64,000 bases of DNA, taken from the NCBI GenBank assembly GCA_037178675.1, contig JAYMGJ010000219.1, positions 1 to 64,000 on the forward strand, written 5' to 3'. A program made the position numbers and the translations under genes. The notes under the pieces are model-generated. The model made no database searches. It was not told where the DNA came from and was given only the letters and a program-made list of their open reading frames with translations. Each line of letters opens with the position of its first letter. Positions within the stretch are counted from its first letter, which is position 1. The DNA is from Scleroderma bovista (lineage: Eukaryota > Basidiomycota > Agaricomycetes > Boletales > Sclerodermataceae). Positions 35,104 through 46,562 of the stretch are shown one piece after another.

Positions 35104-35115
35104 GGTTATGAGCCC
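35104..35115 (+). other. Primer-binding site (initiator tRNA-Met half molecule)
   Basis: GGTTATGAGCCC is complementary to the anticodon stem-loop of eukaryotic initiator tRNA-Met, the priming site used by copia-type elements. Confidence 0.75.
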
Positions 35116-35438
35116 TGTGAGCGCACTGTGTGCAGCAATGCACCAGACAGCGCTCCAGCTCCCTGAGCATCGCTTTAACTAGCTTGACGCTGTGGACCAT
35201 AGTGAGCTCCTAGCTGAGCCCCTGCACAGCCACAAGGCGAAGTCGGTCGACGACTTGCGCCAGACAGTGAGCTCCTAGTTGAGCACCTGTATTGCCCCAG
35301 GCGAAGTTCGTTGATGACTTGCGCCAACCATGGCGAACATTGTTGACGACTTGTGCTGGCATGACCTAGTCATGAGTTAGCTGTTGACAGAAGTGCTTTC
35401 ACTAGCACTCAGGTGTTTCTTCTTTTCTTGCTTGTCCG

Positions 35439-36902
35439 TTGTCGCATTCACTTGCTGACTCCGTTGACTCCCAACAGAATATCACCATGTCCAGCGCTCT
35501 CGACAAGATGGTTCCTGTGTTCACTGGCTCCAACTGGCAGCAGTGGCACACCTCTATGCAGGCCTACCTTTGGGCACAAGGCCAATGGTATGTTTACTCA
35601 ATGACGCAACCCGCTGCCGGTCATGATGACCAAAAAGAGTGGGACGACAACACCGAGAGAGTGCTTGGAAATATCACCTTGCACCTCGCCCCCTCTATCC
35701 AGGTCACTGTCTCGAATCTCGACAACGTTAGTAAGGACGTCTGGGACCACCTCAAGAAGAACTTCGGCGCCCCCAGTATCGGCTCTGCCTACGCTGAGCT
35801 TAGCAAGCTCCTGGCGACTACCATTCCTGCTGGCTCCCATCCTGCTCCGGCTATCACCAAGGTGCTTAGCCATTTCGCTTATCTCAAAGACGCCGGCTTC
35901 GAGTTCCCTGCCCCCGTGCAGGCGATGATTATTCTCTGCAAGCTCCCTCCCACCATGGAGGTCGTAGCTCAGATTCTCAGCCAGACATTGCCAGACAAAA
36001 TCAAGAATCTGAAGCCTGACGGGATAGTCAAGGCTGCCACGCTCTCCTTTGAGCAGAAAGGCGCCTCTTCGCGTGCTGGTGGTAAGGGCCCACAGGCCAA
36101 CAAGCTTAGCGCTGTGAAGCGCAAGCTGGCTGACCCCAAGTTCGCCCAGCAGCAGCAAGGTGGGTCCAACGGCGGTACAAGCAGAAACGCTCCTGCCCAA
36201 GGACAGGGAGGCCGCACTCAACGTGGCGGCAAGAAGGCTCGCGCTTGCCGCGAGAACGCCCAACAGGCTGCCTTCGCTACTTACGACCACTACGATGGAC
36301 CAGAGCCCACCGTCGACCCTCGTGCCCTGGCTCACACCCCCGGCGCTGCCCACTATGGCCCCCCCGCTTTCGAAAATACCATTAAGGCCTTTGACTTGGC
36401 ACACCACTTGGGGGTAGAGCCCTCCTGCCAGACCATCTGCACCCTTGACCAAGTCGTGTCGATGGCAAGTGCGAACCTGGACCAGCCCGAGGCCGGTCCC
36501 TCCTCGCTGAAGCGCCCTCGTCTTGAGGAGTGCATCACGATGTATGAGGAGGACGCCATCTCCCTTGGGGATGAAGAGCCCTTCGCTCACGAACCGTTCG
36601 CTGATGGCGAGTTCGATGAGATCGATGTGATGGTCCTCGACTGCTACAATGTGACGTCGATGGCAATGGGCGCAGAGGCCAGCCTTTTCAGGCAAGTACC
36701 TCCTGCACATGTGCTGACCGACACTGACATGCTCCCTTTACATGTGTGCTTTATGCCAGCACTGTATATAGCAAGCAGTAACTACAATTTGTTGTGTCGT
36801 GTCTCGAGTAATGAATATATTTGTTTGTGTTCGAACAATGCACGCTGTGCTGGCTGTAAGGGAAAGATGGTTGATGATAGTGAACTCTCTGGTGCCTTCT
36901 AG
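35439..36902 (+). CDS. Copia gag region
   Basis: 487 codons ending at TAG. It has the copia gag fold signature (FTGSNWQQWHTSMQAYL near the start, then VWDHLKKNFG and a segment resembling PTMEVVAQIL), a Gly/Gln/Arg-rich basic stretch, and a cysteine-containing tail (CLCSNNARCAGC) where the nucleocapsid knuckle would be. In intact relatives this frame continues into protease; here the TAG at 36900 separates them. Confidence 0.85.
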   Translation: MSHSLADSVDSQQNITMSSALDKMVPVFTGSNWQQWHTSMQAYLWAQGQWYVYSMTQPAAGHDDQKEWDDNTERVLGNITLHLAPSIQVTVSNLDNVSKDVWDHLKKNFGAPSIGSAYAELSKLLATTIPAGSHPAPAITKVLSHFAYLKDAGFEFPAPVQAMIILCKLPPTMEVVAQILSQTLPDKIKNLKPDGIVKAATLSFEQKGASSRAGGKGPQANKLSAVKRKLADPKFAQQQQGGSNGGTSRNAPAQGQGGRTQRGGKKARACRENAQQAAFATYDHYDGPEPTVDPRALAHTPGAAHYGPPAFENTIKAFDLAHHLGVEPSCQTICTLDQVVSMASANLDQPEAGPSSLKRPRLEECITMYEEDAISLGDEEPFAHEPFADGEFDEIDVMVLDCYNVTSMAMGAEASLFRQVPPAHVLTDTDMLPLHVCFMPALYIASSNYNLLCRVSSNEYICLCSNNARCAGCKGKMVDDSELSGAF

Positions 36903-39900
36903 CTACTAGACTCCAGCGCATCACGCCACTTCACCAGTGACATAGGCGATTTCGCCTCTTACAACGCGCTAAAGCGAGCGCACTACGCCAAAACCGCAAA
37001 TGGTGTAGCACTAATTGCTGGCATTGGCACAGTATTACTCCGGTGCCTAGACCACAACTCAGGGGATGAGAAAGTTATCACACTCACCCAAGTGCTCCAT
37101 ATGCCAGGCGCTACTGCACGCCTTATTTCTATGGGCGAAATGCTCCAGTGTAATTACAAGGTCACTGGCGATAAGCAAGGCATTAGCCTCATTCATAAAG
37201 CTGAACGCCTATGGTTTGGGCCAGACCCAGAAGACGATCGCAACATCATTTTCGGGATTAGATCTTTCCCAATAATTAGATCTAACTACATCGCCTCCGT
37301 GAGCAAAGTCGATTACAACATTATGCACTGGAGATTTGGGCACCCCTTGAAGGAAGTACTCCAACGCGCGCAAAAGCATATGCAGCGCTTTCCGGAGATC
37401 CACTTTCCTACTGAGGACTGTGTTTGCCCTGGATGTGCTCTTGGCAAGATGCCCAATCGAGCTTTCCCAGAGAATGAAAGACGTGCCTCCAAGCCCTTTG
37501 AGCTAGTGCACTCTGACCTGAAATCCTTCCCGGTTACGTCGTACCGGAAGTTTAAATATGTTATCACCTTCTACGACGACTATACTTCTCACGCCTGGAC
37601 TATGCCTCTTCGCTCCAAAGCTGCAGCGATTACGGCTGCCAAAGATTTCCTCGAAATGGTGTGCGTCCAACATGATACACACGTCGTTGGATGGATGTCC
37701 GATGCCGGCGGAGAGTATAAATCCGATCTGTTTGATCGAGCACTCCTTGAGAAAGGAATTAAAATATATCAAAGTGCTCCAAGAACTCCCATGCAGAATG
37801 GCCGCGCCGAGCATTTAGGGTGCACTCTCATGGATAAAGCTGAGTCTATGCGGCATCAAGCCTGCATTCCTGACTCCTGGTGGGAATTTGCGTTCGCTCA
37901 TGCAACTCACCTTTACAACCATACTCCAGTAGCTCGCCTGCAATGGCGCACCCCCCACGAAATGCTTAAGGGGGAGATGCCTAACATCGACCACCTACGT
38001 GTGTTTGGCTGTGGAGCATTTGTATACCTCCCAGCAACGGCTCGAGCAAATAAGATGGCTCCCAAGTCGGAGCTTATGACCTATGTCGGTGTTGCCCCTG
38101 GCAATGAGCACAACTTTTTGTTCATGCGCTCCACCAATGCAGTGTTTACTGTTGCTCATGCCGTCTTTGATGAGCGACATTTCCCTCGCTGCCCCAAAAC
38201 AGGCGTGAACCTCTCAAGAACCCTTTCGGAAGGGCAAATCCGAAACCAGCCACTGATCGACCAGGGAGTCCCCCTGATGATACTGACAGTGATGACGATG
38301 TGGAACACGACCATGGCTACCCACATCCCCAAGCACAGGATGATGATCCAAAGCGCGAGGAACCTGAGGCTCCTGAGGAAGAGCCTAGTCAAATAAATCC
38401 TCCCCGTACGCCATCTCCAGTGCCTCCACCGGCACCGAGAACGCCTTCACCGGCGAGAAATCTGCCACCTCTGGCACCGCAGCGCCCTGGCCGAGCTGAA
38501 CACCGCCAGAATGCGCCGCGACCTCCTGCAGTGAATATCCCTGCCCGCCCCCAACGTGAACATAGAGTGCCATTGCGCCCTGGCAACGTGTATGGTGAGC
38601 AGCGACATCCCGTCGAGCAACTCTGGGATATCAAAAGTGCCTCTCGATGGCGAGAAACAGTGGGTGAGGCCCCTAGGCCCCCACAACCGGACACACCAGA
38701 CCATGTTCCTGGTGGTTTCCCCAACACCTCTGCAACGCCCAGTGAGGAGGATGTGCAAAAGATGTGCGAGGAAGGGGGAGCAAACCTAGTCCGATTCCTG
38801 ATGGGCAAAGCCCTTGAAACCTGCGAGCCTCAATATAAGAGCGTCCGCAACTGGTCCTACAAGGACATCGCTCGCTTACCCCAAGCTGAGCAGAAACTCT
38901 GGCAACTTGCTTGCCAAGAAGAGCTCGACGTGCTGCGAAAGCGCAAGGTCTTTGAGCTAGTTGACCGTCCCCGAGACCGGAAGGTCATAAAGAATTGATG
39001 GGTCTTTGACGTGAAGTCGGATGGCCGCAAGAAAGCCCGCTTAGTAGTGAAAGGCTTCTCCCAGGTCGAGGGATTAGATTTTGACCAGGTCTTCTCACCA
39101 GTCGTGCGTTTTGAAACAGTGCACCTCATGCTTGCACTTGCCGCACTTGAAAACTGGTACATCACTGGACTCAATGTTCAGAGCGCCTACTTGTATGGCA
39201 AGCTCGACGAAGAGATCTACATGGAACAACCCGAAGGGTTTGCAGTTCCCAGGCAAGAGCGCAAAGTGCTCCGCCTCTGGCATGCCCTCTATGGCCTCAA
39301 ACAGGCCAGCCTAGCTTGGTGGCGCACACTCGATGAGTCTCTCAAAGAGCTCGGGTTTGAGCACCTTAAATCTGAAGCAGGCATCTTCTTCTACAAGAAG
39401 AAAGGCACCAACATCATCATTGGTATTATCTACGTTGACGACGCTCTGTTCTGCGGCCCTAACAAGGCTGTAGTTGATGCCATCAAAGCGCAGTTCATGC
39501 ACAAATGGGAGTGCAGAGACCTTGGAGAACCTAAAGAGTTCCTCCGAATGTGAATCACTTGCAAAGGTCACGCTACCCACCTGGATCAATGCGCGTACCT
39601 ACAAAAGGTCATCGAACGCTGCGGCATGCTCAATGCAAAGTCCGCAAGCACCCCACTGCCAGCTGGCTACTATGCCGCCAAAAATACAGAGCCTGTTGAT
39701 GCGGAACTCCGCTCCCGTTTCCAGACGGTTATTGGGTCCCTTCTGTACCTTATGTTAGGCACTAGGCCCGACATTGCCTTTGCAGTCACCCATCTCTCGC
39801 GCCATGCCGCGAACCCATCCCAGGACCACCTGTCCAAAGTGCTTTATATCTGTCGCTACTTGATTGGTACACCTAATTACTCCCTAGTGTACAATGGTGG

Positions 39901-39970
39901 ATCCGGTGCTGGCCTGATTGCAGAGCCCATGCACCTGGGTAGGCCGTGTTATACGGTCAGCGGACGATGA
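36903..39970 (+). pseudogene. Copia pol (protease, integrase, reverse transcriptase), broken
   Basis: Protease begins right after the TAG with LLDSSASRHF, where the catalytic motif is normally D-S-G. The integrase has an H-H-C-C zinc domain (HWRFGHP, CVCPGC) and Asp-Asp-Glu residues (VHSDLKSF, MSDAGGEYKS, QNGRAEH). At about 38270 a one-base change in a C run shifts frame into the Pro-rich linker. A TGA at 38996 precedes the reverse transcriptase (WVFDVK), whose YVDD box is intact. A second TGA lies at 39551. The sequence is lost within RNase H after SGAGLIAE. Not functional. Confidence 0.88.
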
Positions 39971-40170
39971 CAATCGGCTGTGCTACATGGGCTGGCGGAA
40001 GTGAGGCTTATGACTAGAGCTTTGCTGTATCACAGGGGTCAGCCCCGACAGCATTGTCACCAAGTGACAACGGTGGGCCCATGGCTCTGTTGTCATCGCG
40101 GGGTAGGGTGAAAGTCTTAAGCCGGACAAATGGGTGTCGTCATGAAAATACTCGGGCTCAGAGGAGTAGC

Positions 40171-40340
40171 ATACCAATAGAATAAGTGAGCCAGTACGCA
40201 ATGGAGGCAGTGTGGTGAAATCTGACGGCAGCAATAACACCATAGTGAACCGGTCATACCAATAGAATAAGTGAGCCAGTACGCAATGGAGGCAGTGTGG
40301 TGAAATCTGACGGCAGCAATAACACCATAGTGAACCGGTC
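40171..40340 (+). repeat. Perfect 85-bp tandem duplication
   Basis: Two identical head-to-tail units (40171-40255 and 40256-40340) beginning ATACCAATAGAATAAG and ending GTGAACCGGTC. Confidence 0.95.
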
Positions 40341-40629
40341 AATCAGCATTGCGGCATGGTCAACAGTGCGGCAAAGTCAACACTCTGGCATGTTCAACGA
40401 GATGATGTGCTGATGAGATGTTGTGCCGCTGATATGCAGTGCCGCTGATATGTGGTGCCAATGATATGTGGTGCCAGGTGTTATGTGTTGGCCGCATCTA
40501 TTGCTGCATCAATTTAGTGCCGACGGCTCCTCGTGCCGGATCTTGGCCTAACGGTAGTTACTTAACACTATATGCACGGCGATACATCTATATAGAGGAC
40601 ATAGTATCTAGGGCCTAATGGGTATACAG

Positions 40630-41290
40630 GGAGATCAACTTTGTGGCCCAACGCACTCAATGGGACACCTATCCACATGCCTTCCCAACTATATAGTTGT
40701 TCCTGCATTGAGGGCTTGTTTAATCCTCTGGGACACCCCATTCATGGCTTGTCACTTTAAAATGTACTTGCAAGGTTTGCCTGCATAGCTAGATAACACC
40801 TCTGCTAGGGCCTGCCCAATGCTATGGGATACCATGGCCATTGCCTGTCAGACTGAGCTGGGCGCACTGACTATAAATGATGCTGTCTCCAGGGCTTTCC
40901 CAGAGTTATGGGACACCACACCTGTGGCTAGCACCCCTTAAAGGTACAGTCTCTGCACAGCCCATTGGAATGCAAGGGACAATAGTTCCATGGCCCTTTG
41001 GTAAGAAAGGGACTCTGTTGTTACAGCCTGATCAAAGCCCGAAACACACTATTCCTCTGGCCTGCCAACAGAAATGGCAAACCATATTTAGGGCCTGATG
41101 CAAAGCACGGGACACTGGCACTGCAGCCCTCCTACTCACTCCTATTTGTTGGGCTCTATAATAGAATAGAGAACACTATATCCAGGGCCTCCTGCTCATA
41201 TAGATGATACGGCACCTGGGGCTGTTATGTAATCATGGGACACCATCATATGGGGCTTGACACATTGTGTGACACCACTTTAGCGGCGTG
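40630..41290 (+). repeat. Degenerate minisatellite with GGGACACC motif
   Basis: About ten diverged units of roughly 60-80 bp, each with a (G)GGGCYTG block followed by TATGGGACACC or a variant. Unit spacing is irregular, so this is old. Confidence 0.6.
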
Positions 41291-41800
41291 CCTTGGGAAC
41301 TGCAGGAGGCGGGGCCTACTCTGCTACTTCTAGCCCCTTGGCCGCAATTCCATGGCTACCCTGCTGCTTTGGCTGCCATGCTGCTAACAGTCCTTCGGCA
41401 GCAGCGGCTATCCCTGGTTCTCTGGCCGCATTGCTGTGGCATACCTTTCTTTTGCTGTGATACCGCGGCTGTACTTGTCATAGTGGAGGCCACCACTGCT
41501 GCCCGGCCATGATTGGTTACAGCCATCACAGCCGCAAACTTGACGACCGGCATAAGGTATCAACTTGCGGCACCCATTGTATTGGAAGATGCGGACGACA
41601 CCTCCACCCAGACATGTGCTATTCCCATTCATGCCGATGTGTTCCCTGTGTGATTTCTGCCTCATTGTTAACCTGGCCGGGTGTTGCAGCCGCAGCTCAG
41701 ACTTTGGCCGGCAACATTATATCACATGTGTCGCTTTGGCCGATATTTGATTAACCAATTATTGTTGTGATGAACATATATGTAGGTATTCATACAATGT

Positions 41801-42584
41801 TTACCTACCACCCAAAGACTCCTCCCATTTCTGCCGCAATGCATTTGGTGCACGGGTTAGCATCTCAATGTCCTCCATCCTTTTTGCACAATGCTGCATC
41901 ACCTCCATATGATATTTAAGGGCATTGTCCGAGCTCCGCAAGATATTGTCGCAGAAGTACCGTGCATTTGACAAGGCCTCGTCCGAGGTATATCCAACGG
42001 TGAGTAGAATGGTGAGCTTTCTATCGGCAACCTGGCAAAGCTTTAGTATCTAACACAACACGAATAAGGGAGCATACCAGGTCCACCGGAAAGAATGCCT
42101 CTGCCTCCGATACCATGTCCTGCAGTGGCCGCGTGCTGTACCCTGCCGTACATGCGCCATGGCCATTAACCCACCACGAGTTTGCCACTTGCAGCGTACT
42201 TGGAACCTGGACTTCGGCAGCCTTGGCATGATAGACATTCAACTGTCGCATTGCTGCATACAGTCTTGCCAGCGGCAGATTTTCTAGTACAACCATTCTG
42301 TGCACCCTGCTTGCCATCATTGGCAATATCATCTTCGCACCCATAGCCTGGCATGTGGCAAGCACATGTTCTAAATTTGCCTGGGGGCTCATGAGTGTGT
42401 TAATCAAATGTAATCATTCTCCACTTACCACTTCCGTTTGTACATTTGCATACCATTCAGCTGTGGCCAGCATCCCCTCGGGCAGTTGTTGAACCGCGTG
42501 CACCATCTGTTGAAAGCGGACTCCAACGTATTGCAATACCATGGACAGTTCGCAGGTTTCGCGCAGTTCGGATGTGGTATTCAT
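41801..42584 (-). CDS. Unknown helical protein next to TET gene, 229 residues
   Basis: Three exons (42584-42429, 42380-42078, 42031-41801) give an intact frame. I do not recognise the family. It is predicted almost all helix: ELRETCELSMVLQYVGVRFQQM at the N-terminus, a middle part with VQVPSTLQVANSWW, and a C-terminus (ALKYHMEVMQHCAKRMEDIEM, APNALRQKWEES). No catalytic motif is seen. It is transcribed away from the TET/JBP gene, 275 bp between their starts, and may be a conserved partner in the same mobile unit. Confidence 0.6.
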
Positions 42585-42859
42585 GATTGATGGTGTGATG
42601 GCCGATTCGCCCTAAGCCTTATAACATTCAGGCAATCAATGTTCTCACGGTCCACATGTCACCTGATGCATAATTACCACATTGTGCAACTGGGCATGTG
42701 TTGTTTCGCACTGGCCAATCGCCGATCAGCCTTGTTTAGTGGATCTAGCCGAGAATGGAATGTGTTGCATTGCTGTTTGCAAACAGATGTCCGCAGGATG
42801 CTGCACATCCCCCACTAAAATTTTTACTCCCCACATTGTCAAAAGTCGTCCTGTATCCA
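42585..42859. promoter_or_regulatory. Divergent intergenic region, helical protein / TET gene
   Basis: 275 bp between the two start codons. An in-frame open stretch upstream of the TET start (from 42755) means the TET protein could begin up to 35 codons earlier. Confidence 0.4.
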
Positions 42860-44123
42860 ATGGCCGGTGCAAATGCCGTGCCATCCAACTATACTTTGTC
42901 TGACATCATGGCATCATATATGCAGCGCCGCTTCCTGAATGAAGCATTCCCAGACTTAAATTCCCCCACCCTGGAAACACTTCTGTCCCTGCCGGTGGAC
43001 GCAACTGTAGCCATGAACCAAATTGTATCCACCATCACACAGGCATACCATAATCGGAGTGAGCCAATTCTTTTATAGTTCTATTATCCCTTGCTTGATA
43101 TCCGCTGAAGTTTCATGTGGCATTGACTTGATTAGGTTGTCTGAAAGCCTCGGACCAATGCAATCCGGCACAAATGAGCAACAGGAGATTAGGGTCCTCC
43201 GTAGACATCCTTCCTCTTTGACTGGGACCCTTTCCTGGCCCACCATTATTCTGGGAGAAGGTGACACAATTGCATTGTGGTATCTTCCCGGAGCTCTAGC
43301 TCCCTGCATCCAAGTATGGTATCATTCCACTCTCATTGTCCACTGTTGAGGCCTTTGTTTCTAGGAGCACATCGCAGCATCCATCGATTCACTTGCAGAT
43401 CCACTGGAAGAGAGTATTACTAATCAATCATGGCGTACAACACACCAGTATTTCAAGGATGACGTGGATATTTTTGGGTGCTTGGAATTCTCTCCGGCAC
43501 GGCACATGCTCGGCCATTCTGTGAGTACCTTGTTCTTTTGACAATGCACTTGTTTGATCTTCTGCTAGACCCCCAATGACATTCCGGGGGTGTCCAAGGC
43601 TTTGGCTGGTCCTACAGGCTATCAATGGAGCAAGGATATATGTCTTCCGTCGGCAATACTTTCAGGTGTTCTTTCTATTATCCATCCGCCTCTATACCAT
43701 GCCGGCCACCTTGCCATGCAACACTTGACTGACTGGGCGACCAGCCATGATCCTGGAATGCTGGCAGCACTTGAAAATTGGTCCACTGTCTTCACCAATA
43801 TCTCACTAATTGTCAATCGAAGTACCCCCCTCCACAGGGACCCACACTCTCGAGCAGATTGGTATGACATGCTAGTCAGTGTCAGTAATTATGATGATTG
43901 TGCACTGCACATTCCCAGTCTTGGGATTCAGGTATTGTACAATCCCGGCACTGTCATTGCATTTTCCGGCCGGCTCTTTCGGCACGGCGTCAATGAGGTT
44001 GACGGAGCGAGGTGCTGTTTGGCATATTATATGAGGGATAATATTCACCATTGGTTGAGGGTGCCACAGCCTCTTGATTGGGTGACGCCAGATAATGTCC
44101 GCAATGCACTGGTGAAGCATTGA
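42860..44123 (+). CDS. TET/JBP-family 2-oxoglutarate/Fe(II) dioxygenase
   Basis: Four exons (42860-43058, 43111-43313, 43365-43520, 43569-44123) give 370 residues in an intact frame. TET/JBP enzymes oxidise the methyl group of 5-methylcytosine or thymine in DNA. The catalytic core is in exon 4: H275-R-D277 (STPLHRDPHS), a conserved strand block (ALHIPSLGIQVLYNPGTVIAF), the distal H325 (FRHGVNEV) and R334, which would bind 2-oxoglutarate, followed by CLAYYMRDNIH. All metal and cosubstrate ligands are present. Fungal members are known to have spread with KDZ-class transposons; no KDZ transposase is visible in this window. Active enzyme is plausible. Confidence 0.85.
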
Positions 44124-44200
44124 ATAATTAGCTTCCTGATATGATTGTTTGTTGTACTAAAATGTAATTCTGATGGTATGTAGTCCAAATTTGTTGGCAG

Positions 44201-45636
44201 GAGTTTGAGATCGAAAGCTGGGATCATCAATCTATGCGATGTGAGTGACCACACCTATTGTGGGATTGTTATCACTAATGAACTTCTCCAGCTGTCGTGT
44301 CAGCACGTGCTTTCACAACATCCCAGTCAGCTGAAGCCCACCACATTCTTTTTCGGCGCATCTTTGCAATTGCACAGCAAGATACAAATCTGTTAGTGCA
44401 GTTCCGTCATATACATGGATGTGGGATCGAAGCAGTGATAGCAGATGGTCATAAAGGTCAAGGCCTTGGTAGGTGACTTGTATCCAAGATCAAGTTTTCA
44501 TTGACCTTTCTTTTCCAGGTCTTGGCAGGTACTGTGCCGAGTTATGTCGAGACCTGGAAGGTTTTTGTTCAATTGAACATCACCGTCGGCTCAGGGACCT
44601 TGATCCTTATGACCACCTGAGGCGGTTTTACCGTCTCTGTGTAGTCCATTTTTTAAGAAACTTGACCCCTCTCAGAAATGTGGTGACGCCAGAAGTGTAC
44701 AGAGCAATGCTAAGTCTCTCATCATTCGAAGCACAACCTGACCTCGAAAAGACATTGGACACAATCAAAGAGGGTGGGCGAAAAGCAAAAGGTATGTTAT
44801 ATTTATTATAGGACGACATCTAAATAAACTGAGGTTGCATAGCGTGGCTAAAGGACAAAATCAAGAGCACGAAGTTTGCTCTTCCAGCACTTTACTTCCC
44901 CCGAAGCCTGATCCCTCGCGATATATGGAAGGCATGCCCTACGACAACAAATGGCAATGAGCAATCACATCGCAATATAAATCGTGACGGGACCAACCTC
45001 ACTGTCCTGGGTGGGATCATGCGCGCCCGTGACTACGATGATCGCACACAAGCAAGTATTAGCATACACACGAACTATGGGATCAATACTCGTGACTCTG
45101 CTGCAACGCCTACACGACGAGTACTCCGAGCTGTTTCAAGACAAGGTAAGCCAATAACATCACGTACAAGATGAAAACTGACATTATTAGTCACATCGCA
45201 GCAGCGCACTCCGAGTGCAGAACAACCACGTCCTACAGCTACTGAACACCACCAACTGAGCACTCAAATCCCCTCGAATAACATCAACACACCTACCGTC
45301 AATGTCACAACTACGTTCCACACTCCGTCCAGTAACGTTTCCCTTCTGACATACAGTGGTGCACTGACCACTCATCGACATGGCACCTCTGTGAGGCCAC
45401 CCACTACCTCCAACACGGAGCCATACCAGGGATACCACCATAGCTCACTGCATACGACAAGATACTCTATCTCCACATATAGCACACTGGAATTTGCATT
45501 AACGCCTGGAGCACATGTGATAGATTATCACTCACCGCCATACGCCTACACCCCACCAAGTTCCCAGATAGCCATCACGGAGAACGTGCCAATTAGTACT
45601 TATAGTTCATTGGCAGGCGCCCTTGGAGGTATGTGA
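44201..45636 (+). pseudogene. Transposase-like protein family, 5' truncated
   Basis: Exons about 44201-44240, 44292-44468, 44519-44791, 44843-45145 and 45191-45636 read in one frame. Blocks include FEIESWDHQSMR, RHIHGCGIEAVIADGHK, a DLDPYDHLRRFYRLCVVHFLRN segment cut here to its core LCVVHFLRN, and WKACPTTTNGNEQSHRNIN, then a Ser/Thr-rich tail. The C-x2-H arrangement after an Asp-bearing strand recalls Mutator-like DDE transposases, which is an inference. The family is abundant in agaricomycetes. The large N-terminal part is missing: the first retained exon begins 77 bp after the TET stop codon, with only an acceptor-like TTGGCAG before it. Confidence 0.65.
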
Positions 45637-46562
45637 GGGAAGACTGGGCATGGAATATTAATACATCTACGAAGATGGAATTGTACATAGTCTACTCACC
45701 GAGTTAATAAGAGGTGGCAGTGTTCAAGACACAAGCACAGAGTGCTGATGACCGTATCAGAGGCGTCAGTGACAAGAGAGCATGGACATCAAGCAGAAAG
45801 TGTAGACGACGACCAGAGAGCACAGACAGCGACCAGAGTGACGATGGTAAGCAGAGAACGTCGACGACGAGTAGGGTGTGTCGACGAAGGGGAGGCTGAG
45901 AGAAACGTCAACGGGGGGGGAAAAGGGAAGACGGGGAAAAGGTTCAGTGGCGGGCAGTCCTTATAACGAAAGGCTGTGGGGAATTCCTGTCACGTACAAT
46001 CCCCTTATGGAAAGGGTATCTGAGGGTCTTTACCTATGACTCACAATGACAGCGGTGAAGGGTGTTCGGACTTATTACCACATTACGGAAAAGAAGCCAA
46101 AAATTAGCCGAATGATAACAGGGCACACAACACTCCTCCGAACCTACAATGCGTAGCCGAGCAAAAGTGCTCACAATAGCTTTGTCGTAAACCCCGTCCC
46201 CATCCAATCAGAGTGCTTCTTGGGTATTCAAAAACTCAGCAAGAGTGTAGCGTAATTCGACGATTTTGCTGATAGGCTCCTTGAAATCGAGCAAGCCCTT
46301 AAAGTGGCGCGTTCAAGCTGTCTTACAGATCCACCGACGACTTAGTCCTCTTTCGGTGGTGAAAAAAGTTGGATATACATATCCTCGCTTGACCTCGGCT
46401 GTGGCTGGACAGTTGATCATTTTATTAGCCAGCCGACATTTCAGTGGTCTTGGGCTGCTCCGATTACCTCGGGAGTCGGGAGCATAAGTAGTTGGAGACT
46501 CATGTACGTTTTCTCTTTGTGCGCATCTTATTAACTCTAGTCTTGTCTACCGTCCCCATACC
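45637..46562. other. Island / housekeeping boundary, no gene
   Basis: About 930 bp. The first part has imperfect CGACGACGAC/GACAGCGACCAGAG repeats at 45790-45900. The right part is the promoter side of the isochorismatase-like gene. No gene recognised. Confidence 0.4.

Larger units (their letters stand above)
34931..39925 (+). mobile_element. Ty1/copia retrotransposon, 3' truncated and decayed
   Basis: A 5' LTR, primer-binding site, gag and pol are present in order protease, integrase, reverse transcriptase, start of RNase H, the copia order. The element stops inside RNase H at about 39925, and no 3' LTR is seen in the window. Three stop codons and one frameshift break the single reading frame usual for fungal copia elements. 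Confidence 0.92.
39926..41800. other. Repeat-rich region without genes
   Basis: Contains an exact 85-bp tandem duplication and a degenerate minisatellite (separate entries), plus GTGCCGCTGATATG-like short repeats at 40420-40470. No coding sequence recognised. Confidence 0.5.

Noticed and set aside
35598..36710. 370-residue minus-strand ORF
   Set aside because: It lies exactly antisense to the copia gag frame and reflects its codon bias.
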